A stretch of 9,958 nucleotides of DNA from Acidovorax sp. Lineage in GTDB: Bacteria > Pseudomonadota > Gammaproteobacteria > Burkholderiales > Burkholderiaceae_C. The position numbers and the translations under genes are program-made. Position 1 is the first letter of the stretch; each line of letters begins with the position of its first letter. The DNA lies in the NCBI GenBank assembly GCA_011620245.1, contig WOZN01000225.1, forward strand, positions 1 to 9,958, given 5' to 3'. Below the pieces are notes generated by a model. The model worked only from the letters and a program-made list of their open reading frames with translations, did not search any database and was not told the DNA's origin. This document shows positions 1 to 6,262 of this stretch, piece by piece.

Positions 1-195
1 TTGACGTGAACGCCCCCCTGAGCCGCTTCGCGCCCCCGTGCAGCCGCCAGAGGCGTTGCTCCTCCTTGCGGGCAATAGCCCGCCGCGTCGTCGCCCTTGC
101 AGGGTGCAGGCCTGCCGGAGCCGCAGCGCTCAGCCTTGCCTGGCACCCCGGTCACGGCACCGGCGGGCGCATCCAACTGCCGTTTTTAGGCTGAA
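1..195. other. Upstream region of the histidine kinase; no assignable gene
   Basis: The kinase's own frame has a TAG stop at 187-189, two codons before its ATG. A different + frame stays open from the window edge to a TGA at 192-194, so an upstream gene could in principle end one base before the kinase. Its predicted residues (rich in Arg, Ala, Cys and Pro) do not resemble the winged-helix C-terminus of an OmpR-type response regulator or any family I recognise. A second possibility is that an upstream gene ends at the TGA at 7-9. Sensor kinases of this type usually follow their response regulator, which would lie left of the window. No clear promoter is visible. Confidence 0.35.
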
Positions 196-1443
196 ATGTC
201 CCTATTGAGCCCTTTTTCCCGGCGCCTGTACCTGCGCATCTGGCTGGCCGTGGTCGGCGGCATGGCCGTGTTCGCCTTCGCGGTGGGGCTGGCCTGGCGC
301 ATCGCGGCGGAGCACAACGAGCAGCAAAACACCACGCCGCCGCCCGCGCGGGAGCTCACTCTGCGCGACGGCGCCGGCAAGCCCGTGCTGCAGGGCCAGG
401 CCGTGCGCCGGCCCTTCGAGCCCGGCGGGCCCGTGGAGTACGCCATCGAATCCGAGGACGGGAGCCGGTACCTGCTGCAGATGTCGCCCCGCCAGCGGCC
501 GCCCGGCGCGCCCGAGCGGCGCAACATGGGCGGGCACAACCCGGGGCATGACGCGGCCTTCTGGCTGCGCCCGCCGTTCGGCTTCCTGTGGATGCTGGGG
601 CTGGTGGGCATTGCGGTCACGGTGGGCGTATTCCCCATCATCCGGCGCCTCCTGCAGCGGCTGGAGACGCTGCGGCGCAGCGTGCAGCGCTTCGGCGAGG
701 GGGATTTGTCGGCGCGCGTGGCCGAGCAGGGCCACGATGAGGTCGCGGAGCTGGCGCGCCAGTTCAACGCGGCGGCGGCCCGCATCGAGACGCTGGTGAA
801 GTCGCACAAGTCGCTGCTGGCCAACGCCTCGCACGAGCTGCGCTCCCCGCTCACGCGCATCCGCATGGGGCTGGAACTGATGCAGGGCAGCGCGCCCTCG
901 CCCGCGTTCCGCGAGGAAATCCTGCGCAATATCGCCGAGCTGGACCAGCTGGTGGACGAGATATTGCTCGCCAGCCGGCTCGACGCGCGCGACGCCGACA
1001 TGGGCACCGTGGAACTGGTGGACCTGGTGGGCCTGGCCGCCGAGGAATGCGCGCGCGTGGACGCCGAACTGGACACCGGCGCCAGCGCCGGCGCCCTGGA
1101 GGTGCGCGGCGTGGCCAAGCTGCTGCGCCGCGCGCTGCGCAACCTGCTGGAGAACGCGCGCCGCTACAGCCAGGGCGGCATCACCCTGCGCCTGCAGCGC
1201 GCCGGCGCACGCGTGGAAGTGCACGTGTGCGACCACGGCCCTGGCGTGCCGCCCGGCCAGCGCGAGCGCATCTTCGAGCCGTTCTACCGCCTGCCCGGCG
1301 CCAGCGAGCGCGCAGGCGGCGTGGGCCTGGGCCTGGCGCTGGTGCGCTCCATCGCCGAACGGCACGACGGCACCGTGCGCTGCCAGGCCCGCCCCGACGG
1401 TGCCAGTGGCGCGTGCTTCGTGCTGACCCTGCCGCTGGAGTGA
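196..1443 (+). CDS. Membrane sensor histidine kinase (HAMP, HisKA, HATPase)
   Basis: This 415-residue inner-membrane sensor kinase should autophosphorylate on a histidine and pass the phosphate to a partner response regulator. Order along the protein: a first membrane helix at about 11-34; a periplasmic segment of roughly 90 residues rich in Pro and Arg, a short sensor without a recognised fold; a second helix at about 128-149; a HAMP linker at about 150-203; and a HisKA dimerisation domain with the H-box ASHELRSPL (phospho-acceptor His213). The ATP-binding domain follows, with N-box RNLLEN (Asn316, Asn320), G1 DHGPG (346-350), F-box FEPFYR (360-365) and G2 GGVGLGL (374-380). All catalytic motifs are intact. 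The layout resembles RstB/CpxA-type kinases, but the signal cannot be told from the sequence. ATG 196 is fixed by the in-frame stop at 187-189; only a weak AGG precedes it. No response regulator is in view, so the partner is presumably upstream of the window. Confidence 0.93.
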   Translation: MSLLSPFSRRLYLRIWLAVVGGMAVFAFAVGLAWRIAAEHNEQQNTTPPPARELTLRDGAGKPVLQGQAVRRPFEPGGPVEYAIESEDGSRYLLQMSPRQRPPGAPERRNMGGHNPGHDAAFWLRPPFGFLWMLGLVGIAVTVGVFPIIRRLLQRLETLRRSVQRFGEGDLSARVAEQGHDEVAELARQFNAAAARIETLVKSHKSLLANASHELRSPLTRIRMGLELMQGSAPSPAFREEILRNIAELDQLVDEILLASRLDARDADMGTVELVDLVGLAAEECARVDAELDTGASAGALEVRGVAKLLRRALRNLLENARRYSQGGITLRLQRAGARVEVHVCDHGPGVPPGQRERIFEPFYRLPGASERAGGVGLGLALVRSIAERHDGTVRCQARPDGASGACFVLTLPLE

Positions 1444-1463
1444 AGCAGGCCGCTCCTTTAAAC

Positions 1464-1543
1464 ATAGCTGCTTGCGCTTGTATCCATTGGTTTTCAGATA
1501 GAAAACTATCTGAAACCAATAATACACAAGCGCTGACAGCTAT
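1464..1543. repeat. 80-bp imperfect palindrome between convergent genes
   Basis: The left arm (from 1464) and right arm (to 1543) are complementary over nearly their whole length: ATAGCTG against CAGCTAT at the outside, GCGCTTGTAT against ATACACAAGCGC in the middle with a two-base insertion, and TTTCAGATAG against CTATCTGAAA at the apex around an AAAA loop. There are a few mismatches and bulges. It lies between the convergent kinase and transporter genes and could act as a bidirectional terminator when transcribed. The right end overlaps the transporter stop codon (1540-1542). The outer sequence, AAGCGCT followed by CAGCTATT, recurs at 3801-3817, so it belongs to a dispersed family; I recall similar palindromes as common intergenic elements in Comamonadaceae genomes. 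Confidence 0.85.
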
Positions 1544-2793
1544 TCTTTTTGATAACCCTGCCGCAGCGGCCAGCGCCACGCCATGGCCGCATACAGCAGG
1601 GCCCCCAGCACCAGTGCGCCCGCCGCCACGCCCAGCCCATGCACGAAACCCTGGCCCGGCGTCGCCGCACGCTGCAGCATCCACGCCACCATCGGCGGGC
1701 CCGCGATCTGCCCCAGGCCGTACGACGCCGTCACCAGACCGGTGAAGCTGTCCCCCGCCGCAGGCCACAAGCGCCGCGCCTCTTGCAGGCTGTAGAAGGT
1801 GATGGCGGTGAACGGCAGCCCCAGCAGCAGGCTGCCCCAGGCGAACCCTGCCGGCCCCGGCCAGGCCACGCTCAGCCCAATCGCGCCCGCCTGCATGGCA
1901 AAGCAGGCCAGCAGCAGCCAGCGCCGGTCCCACGCCGCCGGTGTGCGCGTGGACAGCGCCGCGCCCGCCGCCACGCCCAGGCCGAACAGCGGCCAGAACA
2001 GGTCCGGCAGCGCCGAACCCGCCGGCAGGGCGGTGCGCGCAATCACCGGCAGGAACGTCGCCGTGACGATATAGCCCAGCCCCGACAGCCCGTAGGCCAC
2101 CGTGTGCAGCGCGCGCGCCGCCACCGTGCCGCCCTGGCCGGCCGGCACCGCCGCGGGCCGGGCGCCCTGCGGCGCGGGCGCAATGGCCGGGCCGCGCACC
2201 ACCGGCCAGACGACGGCGCACAGTGCCACAGCCAGGGCGGCGAACAGCGCCCAGCCCGACGCCGCCCGCCATTGCCCGGCCACCATGGCGCTGGCCAGCA
2301 GGCCGGTCAGCACGATGCCCAGGCCCGGCCCGCAGAAAATCAGCCCGCCCATCGCCGGCCGCCCCAGCACCGCCATGCGCCCCATGCACCAGCCCGCCAC
2401 GTTCAGCAGCACCACCGCGCTCGCCACGCCGGCGCCGAAACGCAGCGCTGCCCAGTAGCCCGGCAGGGGCAGCGCCATGGCCCCGGTCAGCAGCACCGTG
2501 GCCGCCAGGCCCCAGCGCGCCAGCCGCTCGGCCGGCCAGCGCCGGCGCACGCCGGGCAGCCAGGGCAGCGCCACGCAGGCCAGCGCGCCCAGCAGGTAGC
2601 CCACATAGTTGGCGGTGGCCAGCCAGCTGCCCTCGGCGAGGGAAAGCACGCCGTCGTGCAGCATCATCGGCAGCAGCGGCGTGAAGGCAAAGCGCCCGAT
2701 GCCCATGGCCGCCGCCAGCGCCGCCATGCCGGCCAGGGCCACGGCCAGCGGCCGGTCCGCCAGCGCGGGGGGAGAAACGTTCTGCGATTCCAT
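1540..2793 (-). CDS. YbfB/YjiJ-family MFS transporter
   Basis: This is a 417-residue integral membrane protein of the major facilitator superfamily, probably moving a small solute across the inner membrane by proton exchange; the substrate is unknown. It is very rich in Ala, Gly, Leu and Val and shows about twelve hydrophobic segments. Family hallmarks of the YbfB/YjiJ (MFS_4) group are GIGRFAFTPLLPMM at 31-44 in helix 1, ANYVGYLLGAL at 61-71 in helix 2, and AYGLSGLGYIVTATFLP at 233-249 opening the C-terminal half after a Pro/Ala-rich central loop (about 200-225). The ATG (2791-2793) is preceded by GGAAGG seven bases upstream (2801-2806 on the + strand), which supports the start. The C-terminus ends in RQGYQKE, with the stop inside a dispersed palindrome. 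It is divergent from the acetyltransferase across a long gap and convergent with the kinase, so it is probably transcribed alone. Members are often annotated only as 'MFS transporter'. Confidence 0.92.
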   Translation of the reverse strand: MESQNVSPPALADRPLAVALAGMAALAAAMGIGRFAFTPLLPMMLHDGVLSLAEGSWLATANYVGYLLGALACVALPWLPGVRRRWPAERLARWGLAATVLLTGAMALPLPGYWAALRFGAGVASAVVLLNVAGWCMGRMAVLGRPAMGGLIFCGPGLGIVLTGLLASAMVAGQWRAASGWALFAALAVALCAVVWPVVRGPAIAPAPQGARPAAVPAGQGGTVAARALHTVAYGLSGLGYIVTATFLPVIARTALPAGSALPDLFWPLFGLGVAAGAALSTRTPAAWDRRWLLLACFAMQAGAIGLSVAWPGPAGFAWGSLLLGLPFTAITFYSLQEARRLWPAAGDSFTGLVTASYGLGQIAGPPMVAWMLQRAATPGQGFVHGLGVAAGALVLGALLYAAMAWRWPLRQGYQKE

Positions 2794-3261
2794 GGCGGCG
2801 CCTTCCGGTCTATGATCCTATGATCCTAGCAGCATGTCTCGGACACACTCCAGCGAAATTGGAGCATCAAAAGTGCCCTTTTTTTAAGCAAAATTGCCAT
2901 CGAACGGGAAAGTCCGATAGGCTGCTAAGTGCTGGCAAGACTGATCTACGCGACGCTCACCTGAGTTTTCATGCTTTTCAGACTCACCCATTTGGAATTG
3001 CTCCGCAGTCACTTAAAGTCTTGCGAAACCCGCATGGAGCATGAATATAGGGTTTCTGCGGTTTTCCGGTTGGCTCAACTGCGGTTGAATCAAGGCATTC
3101 CTTCACTACCAGCGGTAGTTGCCCCGCAGGCTTTGGCCGTGCGGGCGGTGTGCGCGGCGGCGACCTGGTGGGTTTCCAGGCGGGGAGCGCAGGGAGGGGA
3201 TTCAGTTCGTCATGCCCGCCGCTGCCGCTACACTGTTCTTTTGCATTAGCCCGCTGGTGTT
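2794..3261. other. 468-bp intergenic gap, AT-richer, no convincing gene
   Basis: The gap lies between the divergent transporter and acetyltransferase genes. Positions 2820-3110 are visibly poorer in G and C than the flanking genes. The short open frames here have no ribosome-binding site or family resemblance. The gap holds several small inverted repeats: TGTC/GACA at 2835-2845, CTCCA/TGGAG at 2848-2864, ATCGAAC/GTCCGAT at 2899-2918 with one mismatch, GAAACCC/GGGTTTC at 3025-3056, ACTACC/GGTAGT at 3105-3119 and CCCGCA/TGCGGG at 3123-3145. A T-run lies at 2879-2885. A weak -10-like TACACT at 3229-3234 could serve the acetyltransferase. It may hold promoters, a small RNA, or the remnant of a decayed element; nothing decides between these. 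Confidence 0.5.
2811..2828. repeat. Tandem TATGATCC repeat upstream of the MFS gene
   Basis: TATGATCC occurs twice head-to-tail (2811-2818 and 2819-2826), followed by TA, 5 bp upstream of the ribosome-binding site of the transporter. On the gene's strand it reads as two copies of TAGGATCA. The position, inside the presumed 5' untranslated region or promoter, would suit a regulator binding site. No matching operator is known to me, and the two TAGGAT copies are only weak -10 candidates without a convincing -35. Confidence 0.5.
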
Positions 3262-3269
3262 GTGGATAA
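3261..3269 (-). promoter_or_regulatory. Perfect DnaA-box 9-mer at the GNAT start codon
   Basis: TGTGGATAA on the + strand is the exact reverse complement of the strong DnaA box TTATCCACA. Its second to fourth bases form the GTG start codon of the acetyltransferase. There is only one copy, and no AT-rich unwinding region or further boxes were seen nearby, so this is not an origin. It could be a DnaA-titration or regulatory site, or chance: a given 9-mer is expected on either strand about once per 130 kb of random sequence. Confidence 0.4.
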
Positions 3270-3753
3270 GTTAACTGTCACCTTGCTGACCCCGGCCCTG
3301 CCCCATGAACTGGACGCAGTGCGTGCCATCTTTCGAGAATATGCCGGCGGCCTGGATGTCGATTTGTGCTTTCAGGATTTTGAAACCGAGCTGGCGCAGT
3401 TGCCAGGAGAGTACGCAGCACCGCGCGGGCATTTGCTACTGGCCGAGGTGGATGGCGCCATCGCCGGTTGCTGCGCAATACGCCCGCTGGACACGGCCGA
3501 CTATCCCAACGCCGCCGAAATGAAACGCCTTTATGTGCGCAAGGCGTTTCGGGGCTTTGGCCTGGGCCGGCAACTGGCCGAGGCAGCGCTGGATGCCGCA
3601 CGGTTGGCGGGCTACGCCTGCGTGCTGCTCGATACGCTGGACGACATGGAATCCGCGCGGGCCCTGTACGGCGATCTCGGCTTCGAGGAAATACCGCCTT
3701 ACTACCACAACCCCATTGCCGGGGCGCATTACCTCAAGGCGGACATTTTTTGA
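3262..3753 (+). CDS. GNAT-family N-acetyltransferase
   Basis: A 163-residue, single-domain cytoplasmic acetyltransferase of the Gcn5-related (GNAT) fold, which transfers acetyl from acetyl-CoA to an amine; the acceptor is unknown. The acetyl-CoA pyrophosphate loop is visible as RGFGLG at 97-102 (the R/Q-x-x-G-x-G/A motif), preceded by the beta-4 strand MKRLYVRKAF (87-96). The following part carries GYACVLLDT (117-125) and the ALYGDLGFEEIPPYYHNP stretch (134-151), a typical helix then beta-6/7 arrangement (ARALYxxLGF). Length fits the family. The start is uncertain: an in-frame TAG at 3247-3249 leaves GTG 3262 as the most upstream choice, without a clear Shine-Dalgarno, and a TTG a few codons in is possible. 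It is convergent with the peroxiredoxin and ends 12 bp before a palindromic repeat that may serve as terminator. Confidence 0.88.
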   Translation: MDKLTVTLLTPALPHELDAVRAIFREYAGGLDVDLCFQDFETELAQLPGEYAAPRGHLLLAEVDGAIAGCCAIRPLDTADYPNAAEMKRLYVRKAFRGFGLGRQLAEAALDAARLAGYACVLLDTLDDMESARALYGDLGFEEIPPYYHNPIAGAHYLKADIF

Positions 3754-3764
3754 GGCAAATTGGC

Positions 3765-3817
3765 CGCTAGCGTAGTGTTCGACGCTAGCGCTTATGCACA
3801 AAGCGCTAGCAGCTATT
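3765..3817. repeat. GCTAGCGCTT palindrome, second member of the dispersed family
   Basis: The core is a perfect 10-bp inverted repeat, GCTAGCGCTT (3784-3793) and AAGCGCTAGC (3801-3810), around a 7-base loop, followed by AGCTATTT. A further CGCTAGCG at 3765-3772 repeats the arm sequence. It sits between the convergent acetyltransferase and peroxiredoxin genes and could terminate transcription from either side. The right part shares AAGCGCT, then CAGCTATT, with the palindrome at 1464-1543, so both belong to one family. A smaller hairpin, ACAGC/GCTGT, at 3824-3835 adjoins the peroxiredoxin stop codon. Confidence 0.8.
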
Positions 3818-3834
3818 TATATTACAGCAAGCTG

Positions 3835-4341
3835 TCATGCCCTGGCTTGCGCCAGCAGCGTGTCGGCATCGCTCACGGCAAACTGGCCAGGGGCTTCCAC
3901 ATTGAGCGTGACGACCTTGCCGTCGCGCACCAGCATCGAATAGCGGTTGCTGCGCAGCCCCATGCCCTTGCCAGTCAGATCCAACGTCAGGCCGGTGGCC
4001 TTGGCGAAGGCGGCATCGCCATCAGCCAGCATGCGCACCTTCCCATCCGTCTTCTGATCGCGCGCCCATGCGCCCATCACGAAGGCATCGTTGACACTCA
4101 CGCACCAGATTTCATCCACACCCGCCGCCTTGAATTCGGCAGCCTTCGCCACATAGCCGGGCAAATGCTTGGCAGAACAGGTGGGGGTGAAGGCTCCGGG
4201 CACGGCAAACAGCGCAATGGTCTTGCCAGCGGCGGCCTTGTCCACGGGCACAGGGTTCGGGCCGATGCTGCAGCCCTCGCCCTCCACTTCCGAATATTCC
4301 ATCAGGGTAATGGCGGGCAGGGTATCACCGACTTTGATCAT
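3835..4341 (-). CDS. Peroxiredoxin, Prx5-like (atypical, thiol-dependent)
   Basis: A 168-residue cytoplasmic thiol peroxidase of the redoxin/Prx5 group that reduces hydrogen peroxide and organic hydroperoxides, usually with glutathione/glutaredoxin or thioredoxin as electron donor. The active-site motif PGAFTPTCSAKHLPGY (48-63) carries Pro48, Thr52 and the peroxidatic Cys55, and the conserved Arg is probably Arg130 in GLRSNRYSM. Two other cysteines (Cys24, Cys80) are present; whether either resolves the sulfenic acid is not clear. No signal peptide is seen. The start was set at 4339-4341 (MIKVGDTLP) because GGAG lies six bases upstream (4348-4351); ATG 4345 would leave no spacing, and the longer frame back to 4413 would run through the terminator stem. 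Length matches the family. The gene follows the ribosomal operon in the same direction but lies beyond that operon's terminator; no clear own promoter is visible, so read-through is possible. Confidence 0.93.
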   Translation of the reverse strand: MIKVGDTLPAITLMEYSEVEGEGCSIGPNPVPVDKAAAGKTIALFAVPGAFTPTCSAKHLPGYVAKAAEFKAAGVDEIWCVSVNDAFVMGAWARDQKTDGKVRMLADGDAAFAKATGLTLDLTGKGMGLRSNRYSMLVRDGKVVTLNVEAPGQFAVSDADTLLAQARA

Positions 4342-4400
4342 GTTCATCTCCAAAAGGTTGAGGAAATTCTGCCGCGGTGCATATTGCATCCCACAAAGCA

Positions 4401-4425
4401 AAACGACCCACATTGTGGGTCGTTT
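4401..4425 (-). terminator. Intrinsic terminator of the S10 operon
   Basis: A perfect 12-bp inverted repeat, AAACGACCCACA (4401-4412) and TGTGGGTCGTTT (4414-4425), around one central base; in RNA the loop would open to three to five bases. Read on the - strand, the stem is followed by TTTTGCTTT, a U-rich tail. It begins 33 bp after the rpsQ stop codon and 60 bp before the peroxiredoxin start, so it ends the ribosomal transcript. A second CCCACA just outside the stem (4390-4395) could compete for pairing. On the + strand the right arm ends in only three Ts, so it is mainly a - strand terminator. Confidence 0.88.
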
Positions 4426-4457
4426 CGAAGGGCCTTGCAGGCTTGCGCCTTGAGGGC

Positions 4458-4727
4458 TTACAGCAGGCCGGCCTTTTGCACCAGACGGGTAGCAACCCAG
4501 TTCTTGGTCTTGGAGAGCGGGCGGCTCTCGGTGATTTCGATCGTGTCGCCCAGCTTGTACTCGCCCTTTTCATCATGGGCGTGGTACTTGCTCGACTTAC
4601 CGACGATCTTGCCGTAGAGCTCGTGCTTCACACGGCGCTCAACCAGCACCGTCACGGTCTTTTGACGCTTGTCGCTGACCACCTTGCCAACCAAGGTGCG
4701 CTTGAGGGATTTTTTAGGTTCCGTCAT
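4458..4727 (-). CDS. rpsQ: 30S ribosomal protein S17
   Basis: An 89-residue primary 16S rRNA-binding protein of the 30S body, with an OB-fold. It starts [19 protein letters not shown] and carries the family's C-terminal signature [18 protein letters not shown] at 60-77. Length is normal for S17. It is the last gene of this S10 cluster, nine bases after the rpmC stop; a GGAG (4733-4736) overlaps the end of that stop codon (TAAGGAG) and lies five bases before the ATG, so the two are probably coupled. The usual next gene, rplN, does not follow. Confidence 0.98.
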   Translation of the reverse strand: MTEPKKSLKRTLVGKVVSDKRQKTVTVLVERRVKHELYGKIVGKSSKYHAHDEKGEYKLGDTIEITESRPLSKTKNWVATRLVQKAGLL

Positions 4728-4736
4728 AGGGGCTCC

Positions 4737-4931
4737 TTACTTGGCGGCTTGCTTTTCAGCAAGGATGGTTTTGGCGCGAGCGATGTCGCGACGGGTGGCA
4801 CGCAGCGTGTTGGTGTTACCCAGCTGTTGCGTGGCCTTCTGCATGCGCAGACCGAAATGGGCTTTTTGCAAGGCCTTGATTTCAGTTTCGATGCCGGCAA
4901 CGTCTTTTTGGCGCAGTTCAGTAGCTTTCAT
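4737..4931 (-). CDS. rpmC: 50S ribosomal protein L29
   Basis: A 64-residue protein made almost wholly of two helices, which binds 23S rRNA near the polypeptide exit tunnel beside L23 and helps form the docking site for trigger factor and SRP. The sequence [10 protein letters not shown] opens the family profile, and [20 protein letters not shown] (35-54) contains the conserved second-helix region. The start at 4929-4931 was chosen over the upstream in-frame start at 4958 because TCTCCT on the + strand (4939-4944) gives an AGGAGA seven bases upstream, and because the longer form would overlap rplP and lacks family similarity in its first nine residues. It lies 16 bases after rplP. Confidence 0.97.
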   Translation of the reverse strand: MKATELRQKDVAGIETEIKALQKAHFGLRMQKATQQLGNTNTLRATRRDIARAKTILAEKQAAK

Positions 4932-4947
4932 TGCATGTTCTCCTGAA

Positions 4948-5364
4948 TTACGAGCCAATCAGCCGGCTGACAAAGGTGGTGCGCAGCGGCAGCTTGGAGG
5001 CAGCCAGGCGGAACGCTTCGCGGGCCAGTTCTTCAGGCACGCCCACGATTTCAAAAACGATCTTGCCGGGCTGGATTTCAGCCACGTAATACTCGGGATT
5101 GCCCTTACCGTTACCCATACGCACTTCTGCGGGCTTGGTAGAGATTGGCTTGTCCGGGAACACGCGGATCCAGATACGGCCGCCACGCTTGACGTGACGG
5201 GAAATCGCACGGCGTGCAGCTTCGATCTGGCGGGCCGTCAGACGGCCACGATCGGTGCATTTCAGACCGAAATCACCGAACGCAACGGAGGCACCCCGCG
5301 TTGCGACACCGGTGTTACGGCCCTTTTGCTCCTTGCGGTACTTGCGGCGAGCAGGTTGCAGCAT
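4948..5364 (-). CDS. rplP: 50S ribosomal protein L16
   Basis: A 138-residue protein that binds 23S and 5S rRNA at the central protuberance and contacts the A-site tRNA elbow. It starts [17 protein letters not shown], the invariant L16 N-terminus, and contains [20 protein letters not shown] at 79-98. Arg82 in that loop corresponds to the arginine (Arg81 in E. coli) hydroxylated by the RoxA/YcfD oxygenase, so the modification site is conserved; whether it is modified here is unknown. The start codon is two bases after the rpsC stop, with an AAGGAGAA ribosome-binding site inside the end of rpsC, indicating translational coupling. Confidence 0.98.
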   Translation of the reverse strand: MLQPARRKYRKEQKGRNTGVATRGASVAFGDFGLKCTDRGRLTARQIEAARRAISRHVKRGGRIWIRVFPDKPISTKPAEVRMGNGKGNPEYYVAEIQPGKIVFEIVGVPEELAREAFRLAASKLPLRTTFVSRLIGS

Positions 5365-5366
5365 CT

Positions 5367-6248
5367 TTATTCTCCTTTGCCGTCCGCTGCTGTAGCGGGC
5401 GCGTCAACTTTACGAACGCGCTTAACGGCGGTTGCATCGGCGCCACCGGCGCCGACAGGCTTGTCGCTGCCGTCGGCAGGGGCGGTGTTGACGCCCATGG
5501 GACGGCGGGGACCACGACCTGCACCTGGACGGTCGCCACCCGGGCGGCCATCACGGCGCGGGCCACGTGGGCGACGCTCTTCTTCCGGACGTGGGGTTTC
5601 CACAGCCGGCAGATCGTTGCGGCCCAAGGTGTCACCCTTGTAGACCCAGACCTTGACGCCGATCACACCATAGGTGGTCTTGGCTTCGGAGGTACCGTAG
5701 TCGATATCGGCACGCAATGTGTGCAGTGGCACGCGGCCTTCGCGGTACCACTCGCAACGTGCGATTTCGATACCGTTCAGTCGGCCGGACGACATGATCT
5801 TGATGCCCTGGGCACCCAGACGCATGGCGTTCTGCATGGCACGCTTCATGGCGCGGCGGAACATGATGCGCTTTTCGAGCTGCTGCGTGATGCTGTCGGC
5901 GATCAGCTTGGCATCGATTTCGGGCTTGCGCACTTCTTCGATGTTCACAGCCACCGGCACGCCCAGGCGCGCAGCGAGTTCCTTCTTGAGGTTCTCGATG
6001 TCTTCACCCTTCTTGCCGATCACCACGCCCGGACGGGCCGAGTAAATGGTGATGCGGGCGTTCTTGGCGGGGCGCTCGATCAGGATGCGCGACACGGCGG
6101 CGTTCTTCAACTTGGCCTTCAGGTACTCGCGCACCTTGATGTCTTCGGCCAGCATGCCCGCGAAATCACGGTTGTTGGCGTACCAACGGCTGGACCAGTT
6201 GCGGCTGACCGCAAGGCGGAAGCCGGTAGGGTGGATTTTCTGTCCCAT
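5367..6248 (-). CDS. rpsC: 30S ribosomal protein S3 with long basic C-terminal tail
   Basis: A 293-residue protein of the 30S head at the mRNA entry site, part of the ribosomal helicase with S4 and S5. It starts [12 protein letters not shown], the typical S3 N-terminus. The type-2 KH domain shows its GxxG loop as VIGKKGEDI (76-84, Gly78 to Gly81). The C-terminal S3 domain includes [13 protein letters not shown] (152-164) and [19 protein letters not shown] (167-185). From about residue 212 a low-complexity Arg/Gly/Pro/Asp-rich tail of some 80 residues follows, so the protein is about 60 residues longer than the 233-residue E. coli S3. Extended S3 tails are, as I recall, usual in Comamonadaceae. 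The start at 6246-6248 is preferred to one 15 codons upstream (6293), which would run back into rplV; GGAAGA precedes the chosen ATG. Confidence 0.97.
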   Translation of the reverse strand: MGQKIHPTGFRLAVSRNWSSRWYANNRDFAGMLAEDIKVREYLKAKLKNAAVSRILIERPAKNARITIYSARPGVVIGKKGEDIENLKKELAARLGVPVAVNIEEVRKPEIDAKLIADSITQQLEKRIMFRRAMKRAMQNAMRLGAQGIKIMSSGRLNGIEIARCEWYREGRVPLHTLRADIDYGTSEAKTTYGVIGVKVWVYKGDTLGRNDLPAVETPRPEEERRPRGPRRDGRPGGDRPGAGRGPRRPMGVNTAPADGSDKPVGAGGADATAVKRVRKVDAPATAADGKGE

Positions 6249-6262
6249 AGTCTTCCTTGGCC

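Noticed and set aside
202..1527. Long open frames antisense to the histidine kinase (for example 441 aa and 318 aa on the - strand)
   Set aside because: High-GC shadow frames of a gene with intact kinase motifs; composition dominated by Ala, His, Gln, Arg and Ser, with no family resemblance.
1549..2823. 424-aa + strand open frame opposite the MFS gene
   Set aside because: Arg/Gln/His-rich mirror of a membrane protein whose hallmarks are clear on the other strand.
2820..3249. Two short + strand frames (74 and 92 aa) in the intergenic gap
   Set aside because: No Shine-Dalgarno, overlapping each other in different frames, and no family similarity; the gap composition is unlike coding sequence.
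3261..3269. Replication origin suggested by the DnaA box
   Set aside because: Only one box, no cluster of further boxes, no AT-rich unwinding element, and no dnaA/dnaN or rep gene nearby.
1464..3817. CRISPR array or transposon ends for the two related palindromes
   Set aside because: Only two diverged copies over 2 kb apart, no regular spacers, no transposase and no flanking direct repeats.
4342..4413. Extended N-terminus of the peroxiredoxin starting at 4413
   Set aside because: The extra 24 residues are unlike the family, begin within the terminator stem, and a well-spaced ribosome-binding site exists for the start at 4341.
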